A stretch of DNA of 33,889 nucleotides from Leyella stercorea (GTDB taxonomy: Bacteria; Bacteroidota; Bacteroidia; Bacteroidales; Bacteroidaceae), in assembly GCF_019052365.1 (NCBI RefSeq), contig NZ_JAHQUY010000036.1, positions 1 to 33,889 on the forward strand, written 5' to 3'. Shown here in pieces: positions 1 through 10,049 of the stretch; the first letter of the stretch is position 1; every line of letters begins with the position of its first letter. Made by a program: the position numbers and the translations under genes. A model generated the notes under the pieces. The model was not told the DNA's origin. It did no database searches and was given only the letters and a program-made list of their open reading frames with translations.

Positions 1-1
1 G

Positions 2-451
2 GGAAAGATTTCATTATGTACATTGTTTATGTGTCTGCCTATATTAGGACATGCACAAATCAAAGGTGGTCAAAATCTATTGGACTCCATTCACATAGAA
101 GTAAAGGATATTGCACAGCAATTGGCTAAACAATATGTTGATGGTGTGTTAAGCAACACATACAAACTTTACAAAACTGAAAATATATACACATTCTTAC
201 GTCTAAACACAAGTAATGGAAAGATAGACCAGGTACAATGGAATTTAGACCATGATAAAGAGTTTATAACTGTACTGAACGACGTTGATCTGACCTATGG
301 CATCAGCATCGGAAACAATAACGGCAGATTTGAACTTTATCCAACAGAAAACATGTTTCAGTTCTTATTGTTGGATAAAAACTTTGGAAGTATGTGGCAT
401 GTCCAATGGGGATTAGATAGTGAGAAACGTTGGATAGTGCCGATCAATTAG
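2..451 (+). CDS. Exported protein with two internal repeats, 5' end outside window
   Basis: I do not recognise a function. The frame is open to the left edge. The residues before the mature part (ISLCTLFMCLPILGHAQ) read as the hydrophobic core and cleavage site of a signal peptide, so the true start is probably just upstream of the window and the TTG at 23 is internal. The mature part of about 130 residues holds two copies of one motif: YKLYKTENIYTFLRL ... VQW at 161-283 and FELYPTENMFQFLLL ... VQW at 329-448, each ending in a short strand (FITVLND, WIVPIN). This indicates a duplicated beta-rich unit of about 40 residues. From memory, similar YxLYPTxNM/VQW proteins occur as small uncharacterised exported proteins in Bacteroides and Prevotella. 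No partner gene is visible because the left side is cut off. Confidence 0.7.
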   Translation, partial: GKISLCTLFMCLPILGHAQIKGGQNLLDSIHIEVKDIAQQLAKQYVDGVLSNTYKLYKTENIYTFLRLNTSNGKIDQVQWNLDHDKEFITVLNDVDLTYGISIGNNNGRFELYPTENMFQFLLLDKNFGSMWHVQWGLDSEKRWIVPIN

Positions 452-798
452 AATGTAGAATTTTCATTTTATAAGGCATCTCATATTCACAGGAACAGCC
501 CAATCCCATTCACCTCAAATATACAAACATCTCGAAGCTGCCGGATTTCGTTAGAGTCCTGCAGCTTCATTCGTCTTGTACCTTTATAGAAGTCCTCCGT
601 GAGAAGATAGGATTGACTACCTTGTTAGTTGCCTTGCACGCTTCTCGCAAGAGATGCATGAGCCAAAAGGTGCAAAGTGTAACGGAAGGAGGTGCTGTAG
701 CAGTAGCCACGGCACTGGTAAAAGAAAAGCCTTCATCCTACGTTGGGGGCGTAAGACAAAGGCTTATAGAAAAGGTGCTTAGGCAGCTTTCCACTTCA
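452..798. other. Gene-free stretch with decayed coding remnants
   Basis: About 350 bases separate the first gene from the convergent gene ending at 799. No full gene, strong terminator or promoter is evident. Short open stretches with protein-like composition occur on both strands (for example minus-strand 487-624), interrupted by stops. This fits a degraded gene or the scar of a lost mobile element. An open plus-strand frame from 613 to 1005 runs into the antisense of the next gene and lacks recognisable protein features. Confidence 0.4.
487..624 (-). pseudogene. Possible C-terminal remnant of an unidentified gene
   Basis: On the minus strand an open frame of about 45 codons ends in TGA at 487-489. 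It reads QGSQSYLLTEDFYKG and continues with a mixed-charge composition to VNGIGLFL. Its upstream edge is an in-frame stop at 625-627, with no start codon at a sensible position. It looks like the tail of a broken gene, but family membership cannot be named and it may be chance. Confidence 0.22.
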
Positions 799-1401
799 TT
801 AATATCCAAAATAGTCTCCATTACCATTTTCCAAAGCATCCATAACATCATTCTCTGGGGAAGAGTCGGTTCGCTCATAATGGTCTTCATAATTATTAAC
901 AAAGGAACTATCAATGTTATCGTCTTCAATTTTGTCCTTTTTCGAGAACATTCTAGGATCACATTCATGCAAAAGCGCTGCTTTGCAACTTTTGTAAACT
1001 CTTAATTTTCCAGAACCGACAGGATATGAACTTCCTATTTCCCAATCAAGCATTGCAAGATATATTATTGTGAAAAATGGCGCCATAGGAGTCGTATCGA
1101 CTTGAGGGCAATATTTTACAAGAGTCTTTACGATTGCTTCATCATAGTGACGTTGTGTTTGCTCATAAATCCAATCCAATATCTTTAAGAATTTATTAAC
1201 AATTGAGCTATCATCACCAAAATAATACAATTCTTCAAGATAATAAGATGTATTAACTTTTATTTCTGTTTCTGGGTTTGGTAAATTGAATATAAAACCA
1301 GACTTAGTTACTACCTGTTTATGAGGTAGTGTCATATACCTATTATTGTCACGACAATATATCTCATGACCAAACATTGTTATTTTCTTATTATAGAACA
1401 T
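799..1401 (-). CDS. Hypothetical protein, 200 aa
   Basis: I do not recognise this family. The protein is soluble, with no signal peptide or membrane segment, aromatic-rich and mixed-charge. The C-terminal 50 residues are strongly acidic and polar (KKDKIEDDNIDSSF followed by many D, E and N), probably disordered. A DWEIGSSYPVGSGKLRVYKS segment may be a folded core. The ATG at 1399-1401 is preceded by a good Bacteroidota promoter, which supports it as a real gene. A second ATG eight codons in (MFGHEIYC) is an alternative start. The AT-rich base composition differs from the housekeeping genes further right, so this may be an accessory gene. The immediate neighbours are decayed DNA. Confidence 0.6.
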   Translation of the reverse strand: MFYNKKITMFGHEIYCRDNNRYMTLPHKQVVTKSGFIFNLPNPETEIKVNTSYYLEELYYFGDDSSIVNKFLKILDWIYEQTQRHYDEAIVKTLVKYCPQVDTTPMAPFFTIIYLAMLDWEIGSSYPVGSGKLRVYKSCKAALLHECDPRMFSKKDKIEDDNIDSSFVNNYEDHYERTDSSPENDVMDALENGNGDYFGY

Positions 1402-1420
1402 ATAAAATAGTTTTTGGATA

Positions 1421-1451
1421 CAAAAATATAAAATATTTAGATTTTATACAA
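1421..1451 (-). promoter_or_regulatory. Bacteroidota-type promoter of the 200-aa gene
   Basis: On the minus strand, TATTTTTG (1421-1428, fits TAnnTTTG) lies 20 bases downstream of a TTG (1449-1451). It is about 20 bases upstream of the ATG at 1401. Confidence 0.5.
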
Positions 1452-1622
1452 TGAAAGCATAAAAAATTCATCTCACCCCACCAATCGCAATTGAATATAA
1501 ATCATGCTGTAGGAACTTCTCGCAGCCGATATAGAGCGTATCGAAGGCATCGGTGCCATCGGTGCGGTGTTCGAGAAGATATTATTCGACGTGATGTTGT
1601 GCTTCGCCAGTACAACATAATA
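1452..1622. other. Non-coding stretch with a possible gene relic
   Basis: No gene is supported here. On the plus strand a frame from ATG 1504 has an immediate TAG as third codon, then reads ELLAADIERIEGIGAIGAVF and ends in TAA at 1618-1620. The composition is protein-like, but there is no viable start. It may be a relic. The region ends at the rubredoxin terminator. Confidence 0.3.
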
Positions 1623-1680
1623 AAAAAAGCATTGGCATATTGGTTCTTAAAAGAGAACGCAATAATGCGCCAATGCTTTT
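1623..1680 (-). terminator. Terminator downstream of rubredoxin
   Basis: A long hairpin pairs GCATTGGC with GCCAATGC and has a nested GTTCT/AGAAC stem. It is flanked by A-runs on the left and T-runs on the right, so it can act on both strands. Read from the minus strand it follows the rubredoxin stop and ends in a run of seven T. Confidence 0.75.
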
Positions 1681-1698
1681 TATCACAAAACCGGTTTC

Positions 1699-1857
1699 CT
1701 ATGCCGGACTAAACTGATCCTTACCTACTCCGCAAAGTGGGCATACCCAATCCTCCGGGAGGTCTTCAAATGCTGTACCTGGCTCAATGCCGTTTTCAGG
1801 GTCGCCAACTGTCGGGTCGTATTCCCAACCACAAACATCACATATATACTTTTCCAT
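1699..1857 (-). CDS. Rubredoxin
   Basis: A small cytoplasmic iron-sulphur electron carrier of 52 residues, normal for the family. Four cysteines in two CxxCG knuckles (C6/C9 in YICDVCGW, C39/C42 in [10 protein letters not shown]) hold one Fe(SCys)4 centre. The central [20 protein letters not shown] is the standard rubredoxin linker. I chose the ATG at 1855-1857 because it sits directly before the conserved KYICDVCG; the longer frame upstream covers the promoter. In anaerobes rubredoxin commonly feeds electrons to rubrerythrin-type peroxidases, and a reverse rubrerythrin is encoded at 22848-23408 in this window, so a functional link is plausible though not shown. It is transcribed alone, with its own promoter and terminator. 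Confidence 0.95.
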   Translation of the reverse strand: MEKYICDVCGWEYDPTVGDPENGIEPGTAFEDLPEDWVCPLCGVGKDQFSPA

Positions 1858-1886
1858 AATAATTTTGTTTTTATTGTTTGACATTG

Positions 1887-1916
1887 CAAATATACACACA
1901 ATACATTAAACGACAA
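1887..1916 (-). promoter_or_regulatory. Rubredoxin promoter
   Basis: On the minus strand, TATATTTG (1887-1894) matches TAnnTTTG, and TTG at 1914-1916 lies 19 bases further upstream. The start codon is about 30 bases downstream. Confidence 0.65.
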
Positions 1917-2110
1917 AGAAAAACGCGTATAATTATTATTCGTTTGTAATTTTTTCATCCTTATTATGATTTATAAACCAAACAGATAGCTCTATTCAGA
2001 GATTTTAGGTTTTAATTTACAAGTTCTATAAATACAAGTAATAAATTGATTGCTGATATTATCCGGAAGCAGCACAATATCTATCCACCAACTGCAGTTG
2101 AAAGGACTTA

Positions 2111-2198
2111 TTACCGCGCCGTGGTAACATCATTACCGCAATGCGGTTACGTTGTTACCGCACTTCGGTAACATTGTTACCACGAAGCTGTAACAAGC
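2111..2198. repeat. Four tandem 22-bp palindromic repeats
   Basis: Units begin at 2111, 2133, 2155 and 2177, each exactly 22 bases, with the pattern TTACCGCxxxxCGGTAACxTTG. Each unit is itself an imperfect palindrome (TTACC/GGTAA, ACCGC/GCGGT, TTACCG/CGGTAA, TTAC/GTAA). The right arm of unit 1 (CGTGGTAAC) is the exact complement of the junction of units 3 and 4 (GTTACCACG), so larger cruciforms are possible. They lie in the 443-base gene-free gap (1858-2300) between the divergent rubredoxin and ettA-side promoters. The rest of that gap is AT-rich and shows nothing else. Confidence 0.85.
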
Positions 2199-2261
2199 AT
2201 TCAAAACAAAAGAAATACATATAATTTAAAGAAAAGATGCTGATTTATCGGATATATTCGT

Positions 2262-2269
2262 TAAATTTG
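2262..2269 (+). promoter_or_regulatory. -7 element for the small protein and ettA
   Basis: TAAATTTG fits TAnnTTTG and lies 31 bases before the ATG at 2301. No clear TTG is seen at the -33 position, so confidence is moderate. Confidence 0.45.
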
Positions 2270-2300
2270 CAAATGGAAACCCTAAACCATATTTATCACG

Positions 2301-2459
2301 ATGAACCATTTTAAGCACGCAGGTCTGAATGAAGACAGCGATTATAAACGCGAAGAAATCATTCGTAAGATAGAACACGCCGTTGAGCGTATGACGCTCA
2401 AGGAGCTTGAAGCATTGTCGTACGACATGTTCACAAAAGGATATTTCGACAACTTGTAA
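2301..2459 (+). CDS. Small charged protein, 52 aa
   Basis: A 52-residue protein starting MNHFKHAGLNEDSDYKREEI and ending KGYFDNL, rich in E, K and R. The middle (EEIIRKIEHAVERMTLKELE) should form an amphipathic helix. There is no signal peptide, membrane segment or metal-binding cysteine. Support for it being real is a -7 element 31 bases upstream, coding-like composition and its position 31 bases before ettA in the same direction, which suggests co-transcription. I do not recognise the family; a role linked to EttA is only a guess from location. Confidence 0.65.
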   Translation: MNHFKHAGLNEDSDYKREEIIRKIEHAVERMTLKELEALSYDMFTKGYFDNL

Positions 2460-2490
2460 TTATTAACAGATAAAAAACCTATTTATATAA

Positions 2491-4188
2491 ATGGCAACAG
2501 TAGACGACAAGAAAATCATTTTCTCTATGGTCGGGGTGTCTAAGATCATCCCGCAGAATCGCAAACAGATATTGAAGGACATCTACCTCTCGTTCTTCTA
2601 TGGTGCCAAGATTGGCATCATCGGTCTGAACGGTGCAGGTAAGTCGACGTTGATGAAGATCATTGCAGGACTCGACCAGCCTACTCAGGGCGACGTTGTG
2701 TGGAGTCCGGGCTACTCGGTAGGTTATCTGCCGCAGGATCCGCCGCTCGACGAGACCAAGACCGTTAAGGAGAACGTTATGGAAGGTGTGCAGCAGGCAT
2801 ACGATGCTCTGAAGGAGTATGAGGAGATTAACGAGAAGTTCGGTTTGGAGGAATACTATGGCGATCCGGACAAGATGGACAAGCTGATGCAGCGTCAGTC
2901 GGAGGTGCAGGACATCATCGACGCTACGGACGCATGGAACATGGACTCGAAGCTCGACCGTGCGATGGCAGCCTTGCGTTGTCCGAAGGGCGACCTTCCC
3001 GTCACTCATCTTTCTGGTGGCGAGCGTCGCCGCGTAGCTCTCTGCCGTCTGTTGCTGCAGAAGCCGGACGTGCTGTTGCTTGACGAGCCTACCAACCACC
3101 TGGACGCTGAGAGCATCGACTGGCTGGAGCAGCACCTGCAGCAGTATGAGGGAACGGTTATCGCCGTTACTCACGACCGCTACTTCCTCGACGATGTGAG
3201 CGAATGGATTCTTGAGCTCGACCGCGGCGAGGGTATACCTTGGCACGGCAACTACTCTTCTTGGCTGGAGCAGAAGACCACGCGAATGATGCAGGAGGAG
3301 AAGCAGGCTTCGAAGCGCCGCAAGGCGTTGGAGCGCGAGCTTGAATGGGCGCACATGGCTCCGAAGGCTCGTCAGGCTAAGGGCAAGGCTCGTCTGAACG
3401 CTTACGAGCAGATGCTCGGCGAGGAGCAGAAGGAGCGTGAGGAGAAGCTGGAGATCTTCATCCCGAACGGTCCGCGTCTCGGCAACAAGGTGATCGAGGC
3501 TCAGCACGTGAAGAAGGCTTTCGGCGACAAGGTGCTTTTCAACGACCTCAACTTCATGCTTCCGCCTAACGGCATCGTGGGCGTTATCGGTCCGAACGGT
3601 GCGGGCAAGACTACTCTCTTCCGCATGATTATGGGCTTGGAGCACGCCGACGGCGGTACGTTCGAGGTTGGCGAGACTGTGAAGTTGGCTTACGTAGACC
3701 AGCAGCATAAGGACATCGACCCGAAGAAGTCGGTTTACGAGACTATCTCTCAGGGCAACGAGACAATACGCATGGGCGGCAGAGACGTGAACGCACGTGC
3801 TTACATCTCGCGCTTCAACTTTGCGGGCACAGACCAGAGCAAACTCTGCGAGACACTTTCTGGCGGCGAACGCAACCGCTTGCAGCTTGCTTTGGCTCTG
3901 AAGCAGGAAGGAAACGTGCTGTTGCTCGACGAGCCTACCAACGATATCGACGTGAACACGTTGCGCGCTTTGGAGGAAGGTCTTGAAAGCTTCGCCGGAT
4001 GCGCCGTAGTGATCAGCCACGATCGCTGGTTCCTCGACCGTATCTGTACGCACATCCTTGCTTTCGAGGGCGACGGCGAAGTGTTCTTCTTCGAGGGCAG
4101 CTACTCTGACTACGAGATTAACAAGGCACGCCGACTCGGAAACGAAGAAATAAAGAAGGGTCGCTATAGAAAACTGATGGAAGACTAA
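2491..4188 (+). CDS. ettA: Energy-dependent translational throttle protein EttA (ABC-F ATPase)
   Basis: A cytoplasmic ABC-F ATPase that binds the ribosomal E site and gates entry into elongation according to the ATP/ADP level. At 565 residues it is close to the E. coli protein (555). It has two ATPase domains and no membrane part. First domain: Walker A GLNGAGKST (45-53), signature LSGGE (174-178), Walker B LLLDEPTNHLD (about 195-205). A charged P-site tRNA interaction linker follows at about 245-320 (REL..KARQAKGKARLNAYEQML). Second domain: Walker A GPNGAGKTT (367-375), signature LSGGERNR (about 457), Walker B DEPTNDID (about 482). The C-terminal stretch CAVVISHDRWFLDRICTHIL is strongly EttA-like rather than Uup or antibiotic-resistance ABC-F. 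It follows the small 52-aa gene and is 17 bases before the helix-hairpin-helix gene. Confidence 0.95.
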   Translation: MATVDDKKIIFSMVGVSKIIPQNRKQILKDIYLSFFYGAKIGIIGLNGAGKSTLMKIIAGLDQPTQGDVVWSPGYSVGYLPQDPPLDETKTVKENVMEGVQQAYDALKEYEEINEKFGLEEYYGDPDKMDKLMQRQSEVQDIIDATDAWNMDSKLDRAMAALRCPKGDLPVTHLSGGERRRVALCRLLLQKPDVLLLDEPTNHLDAESIDWLEQHLQQYEGTVIAVTHDRYFLDDVSEWILELDRGEGIPWHGNYSSWLEQKTTRMMQEEKQASKRRKALERELEWAHMAPKARQAKGKARLNAYEQMLGEEQKEREEKLEIFIPNGPRLGNKVIEAQHVKKAFGDKVLFNDLNFMLPPNGIVGVIGPNGAGKTTLFRMIMGLEHADGGTFEVGETVKLAYVDQQHKDIDPKKSVYETISQGNETIRMGGRDVNARAYISRFNFAGTDQSKLCETLSGGERNRLQLALALKQEGNVLLLDEPTNDIDVNTLRALEEGLESFAGCAVVISHDRWFLDRICTHILAFEGDGEVFFFEGSYSDYEINKARRLGNEEIKKGRYRKLMED

Positions 4189-4205
4189 ACATAACACACG
4201 CCACA

Positions 4206-5156
4206 ATGTTTCTGAAAGAATTCTTCTATATGCCGAGATCGGACAGACGTACCTTCACGTTTCTCTGCACTCTTATTTTGGTCGTAGCGATACTCTTGGG
4301 CGCTTTGTCTAATACAGACGACACAAGCAACAAGATTGAGAGCCCTGAGAAAGCTGCCAAAACAAGAGCTGAGAGATACGAAAGTAAGGACGCGAAAGAC
4401 GAGGCAATGGACGAAAACAAAATAGGGTCGAAGTTGTTCTACTTCGACCCTAACACCGCTGACAGCACGCAGCTACTGCAATTGGGGCTGCGTCCTTGGC
4501 AGGTCCGCAATATATATAAGTACAGAGCGCGTGGTGGCGTGTACCAATGTAAAGAAGATTTTGCGTACGTCTATGGACTAACCGTAAAAGACTATAGACG
4601 TCTGGAGCCGTATATCCGTATCGGCGCCGACTATCTGCCGGCAAGTTCGTTGGCGGAGGTGAAGAACCGCAAACGGGGATACGAACGCAACAAAAGGTTT
4701 GAGAATAAGAGCGACGACGAGAACGCCACGAATGGCGAACAGAAAACATACACACCGAAGATACGCGTTGGAGAACACATCGAAGTGAACAATGCTGACA
4801 CTACCGAACTGATGAAAATACCGGGCATCGGCAGCTACTACTCGCGACAGATTATAAGATACCGCGACCAATTGGGCGGATTTGTAAACAAAGAGCAGTT
4901 GCTGGAAATAGAAGACATGCCGGAGGATGCAATAAAATACATAGCTATCGACGAGAAAAGCATCCGAAAGCTACGTATAAACCAATTGACTTTATCGCAG
5001 TTGAAGCGCCATCCTTACATTAATTATTATATGGCTCGCGCAATAACCGACTACAGGCGTTTGCACGGAAAGATACGCTCAATGTCAGAGCTGAAACTCA
5101 TGAAAGAATTCTCAAGCTATGACATTGAACGAATAAGTCCGTACATAGAGTATTAA
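4206..5156 (+). CDS. Membrane-anchored helix-hairpin-helix (ComEA-like) protein
   Basis: A 316-residue protein with one N-terminal membrane segment (about residues 16-34) after a basic start (PRSDRRT). A charged, probably disordered linker follows, then three helix-hairpin-helix modules at about 79-110, 192-224 and 257-287. The middle module is the clearest (VNNADTTELMKIPGIGSYYS), the form used by ComEA and related proteins to bind the DNA backbone. In naturally competent bacteria such proteins bind incoming DNA on the outside of the inner membrane; whether this one does so is inferred. The start at 4206 is 17 bases after ettA, suggesting one transcript; ATG 4230 (MPRSDRRT) is a possible alternative. 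The gene ends in a TAA that overlaps the stop of the convergent coaW. Confidence 0.8.
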   Translation: MFLKEFFYMPRSDRRTFTFLCTLILVVAILLGALSNTDDTSNKIESPEKAAKTRAERYESKDAKDEAMDENKIGSKLFYFDPNTADSTQLLQLGLRPWQVRNIYKYRARGGVYQCKEDFAYVYGLTVKDYRRLEPYIRIGADYLPASSLAEVKNRKRGYERNKRFENKSDDENATNGEQKTYTPKIRVGEHIEVNNADTTELMKIPGIGSYYSRQIIRYRDQLGGFVNKEQLLEIEDMPEDAIKYIAIDEKSIRKLRINQLTLSQLKRHPYINYYMARAITDYRRLHGKIRSMSELKLMKEFSSYDIERISPYIEY

Positions 5157-5992
5157 AGCGTTGGTTTGTGGACATTAAGATAGCACAACGCCGCACCTAT
5201 CGCTGTACAGAACTCTGAATATCTCGGGATGCGGAACTTCACGCCATAGAGACGTTCAGTAGCAGGGAACACATGGCGCACCTGCGGAAGAAGCGTTAAG
5301 TTGCCAATCATCACAAATTCCTTAATTCCGCTACCGAGCGACGAGAGAATCGTTGCGCTACAGATAGACTGCAACACCATCCAGATTAGTCCGAGCGCTA
5401 TGTCCTCACGAGAAGCGTTCGTCTTCGCGTTGCCGAACAACGAAGCGATAGCGTCCATAGGAAGTCCCTGTAACGGGTTGGCGCAGATGTCCTTAATAAG
5501 CACATTGATATGCGAGAGGTCGCCTTCTTCGGCAAGCGCTGCCACCTGCTTTATGTCGTCGGTCTTCAGGAGCAAACGCGACAAACCCTGCAATGTGCCG
5601 CCGCCGATACCGATACCGCCAATATGCTTGATGTCGTCGCCGTCGCACTTAACGATTGACGTGCCCGTTCCGAGACTAACGACAAGCATACGATCAAGGT
5701 TGGTCTCGTAACGAGCGCCCAAACCATCTGCCAGAAACTCCTCCGCCTTGTCTGTAGGCAAGCCATAAACCGGCTCGTTGATATAAGCGCTGCCCACACC
5801 GGTAAGCATAACCTTCTCTACATCACCCAACTGGATATGATTGTCGTGCAGATACTTTCCGAAAGCACCATAAAGCGAAGTTACGGGGTCGGTAGCTCGT
5901 ATTCTGATTGGTGATACGACATTGCCTTGTTCGTTGATACCTACGATTTTTGTAGTGCTAATGCCAACATCTATGCCTATTACTATTTTCAT
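5153..5992 (-). CDS. coaW: Type II pantothenate kinase-like protein
   Basis: Predicted to phosphorylate pantothenate, the first step of coenzyme A synthesis, in the cytoplasm. The 279 residues show the ASKHA fold signature of type II PanK: an N-terminal phosphate loop GIDVGISTTKIVGI (6-19), VVSLGTGTSIV and the glycine-rich GGIGIGGGTLQGLSRLL. Length fits the bacterial type II enzyme (Staphylococcus CoaW is about 267). It is the last gene of the dapA-fecCD-ligA-coaW run, 26 bases after ligA. A type III enzyme (CoaX) may be encoded elsewhere; that cannot be judged here. Related eukaryotic PanK and DUF-type sugar kinase-like proteins are alternatives, but the glycine-rich loop favours PanK. Confidence 0.85.
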   Translation of the reverse strand: MKIVIGIDVGISTTKIVGINEQGNVVSPIRIRATDPVTSLYGAFGKYLHDNHIQLGDVEKVMLTGVGSAYINEPVYGLPTDKAEEFLADGLGARYETNLDRMLVVSLGTGTSIVKCDGDDIKHIGGIGIGGGTLQGLSRLLLKTDDIKQVAALAEEGDLSHINVLIKDICANPLQGLPMDAIASLFGNAKTNASREDIALGLIWMVLQSICSATILSSLGSGIKEFVMIGNLTLLPQVRHVFPATERLYGVKFRIPRYSEFCTAIGAALCYLNVHKPTL

Positions 5993-6018
5993 ATTCTGTA
6001 TTTAGGGTTTCTACATTA

Positions 6019-9035
<3,017 letters not shown>

Positions 9036-9070
9036 ACCACATTTATTATATATAGCGAAATGCTATATAG

Positions 9071-9958
9071 TTATATTTTGAGAGTTTTCAGAATCTCTGT
9101 CATCTTCTGAAGCGTCGTGATACGAGTGGGGACAAGCGGCAGACGCAATACGTTCTCGATGAAACCCATCTCGTGCAGCAATGCCTTCACACCAGCCGGG
9201 TTTCCGTCGATGAAGAGCAGAGAATACAACTCTGTAAAACGATGATGTATAGTGCGTGCGGCTTCGTACTCGCCGTTAAATTCGAGACGAATCATGCGCG
9301 AAACCTCCTTCGGCAAAGCATTGCCGATAACAGAGATGCTACCTGCTGCCCCGCTCGCCACCATAGAGAACGTGAGAGCATCGTCACCGCTAATCACGTC
9401 GAAACGAGCCGGCTTGTTCTTTATAATCTCGTCAACCTGCTCCAAGCTGCCGCTGGCTTCCTTGATTGCTATGATATTCTCGCAATCGTTAGCCAAGCGA
9501 ACTGTAGTCTCTGCCTTAAGGTTCACACCGGTACGTCCGGGTACATTATAAAGAACAACCGGCAGCGGACTTGCCTCTGCTATTGCCTTGAAATGCTGGT
9601 AAAGACCTTCCTGTGAGGGCTTGTTATAATACGGACAAACACTCAACACACCATCTATGCCACGCCAGTCGCTATTCTTCAGTTCTTCAACAATAGCCTT
9701 AGTATTGTTGCCACCACATCCCATAAGGAGCGGCAAACGTCCACGATTGACTTCGATTACAAGCTGTTTCACCTTTTCCTTTTCCTCAGCCGACAAGCAA
9801 GGAGCCTCGCTTGTCGTGGCAAGTATACAGAGGAAATCAGCGCCATTATCAATCTGATATTCCACCAAACGGGTTAATGATTTATAATCAACATTACCAT
9901 CTGAAGTGAATGGCGTTATAAGTGCCACACCAAGTCCTTTAAATATATTTCGTGCCAT
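9071..9958 (-). CDS. dapA: 4-hydroxy-tetrahydrodipicolinate synthase
   Basis: Condenses pyruvate with aspartate semialdehyde, the committed step to lysine and to the meso-diaminopimelate of peptidoglycan. The 295 residues form a complete TIM barrel. The Schiff-base lysine is K166 (AIKEASG), and the proton-relay tyrosine is Y137 in YNVPGRTG. The substrate loop reads ILATTSEAPCLS: both threonines (48-49) are kept, but the usual GTTGE form has Ala and Ser in place of the two Gly. Family N-acetylneuraminate lyase is less likely because of the YNVPGRTG signature. The gene is first in the dapA-fecCD-ligA-coaW run and has a -7 element upstream. Confidence 0.95.
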   Translation of the reverse strand: MARNIFKGLGVALITPFTSDGNVDYKSLTRLVEYQIDNGADFLCILATTSEAPCLSAEEKEKVKQLVIEVNRGRLPLLMGCGGNNTKAIVEELKNSDWRGIDGVLSVCPYYNKPSQEGLYQHFKAIAEASPLPVVLYNVPGRTGVNLKAETTVRLANDCENIIAIKEASGSLEQVDEIIKNKPARFDVISGDDALTFSMVASGAAGSISVIGNALPKEVSRMIRLEFNGEYEAARTIHHRFTELYSLLFIDGNPAGVKALLHEMGFIENVLRLPLVPTRITTLQKMTEILKTLKI

Positions 9959-9988
9959 AGATGTTTTCTTTATATTACGATTTGCCTA

Positions 9989-9996
9989 CAAAGTTA
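9989..9996 (-). promoter_or_regulatory. -7 element upstream of dapA
   Basis: On the minus strand, TAACTTTG fits TAnnTTTG, 31 bases before the dapA ATG. No clear -33 TTG is seen. It suggests that dapA starts a new transcript within the long minus-strand block. Confidence 0.45.
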
Positions 9997-10049
9997 ACAT
10001 TTTATATTGGATTGCCGAATAATGTAATTACTAAAAAACGTAAATTAAA

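Noticed and set aside
613..1005. Plus-strand 130-codon frame
   Set aside because: Starts on a TTG in decayed DNA and overlaps antisense to the better supported 200-aa gene; no family features.
2479..4206. A 575-codon open frame antisense to ettA
   Set aside because: It mirrors the codon-biased ettA frame; the translation is leucine/valine-rich without any domain, while the plus frame has complete ABC-F motifs.
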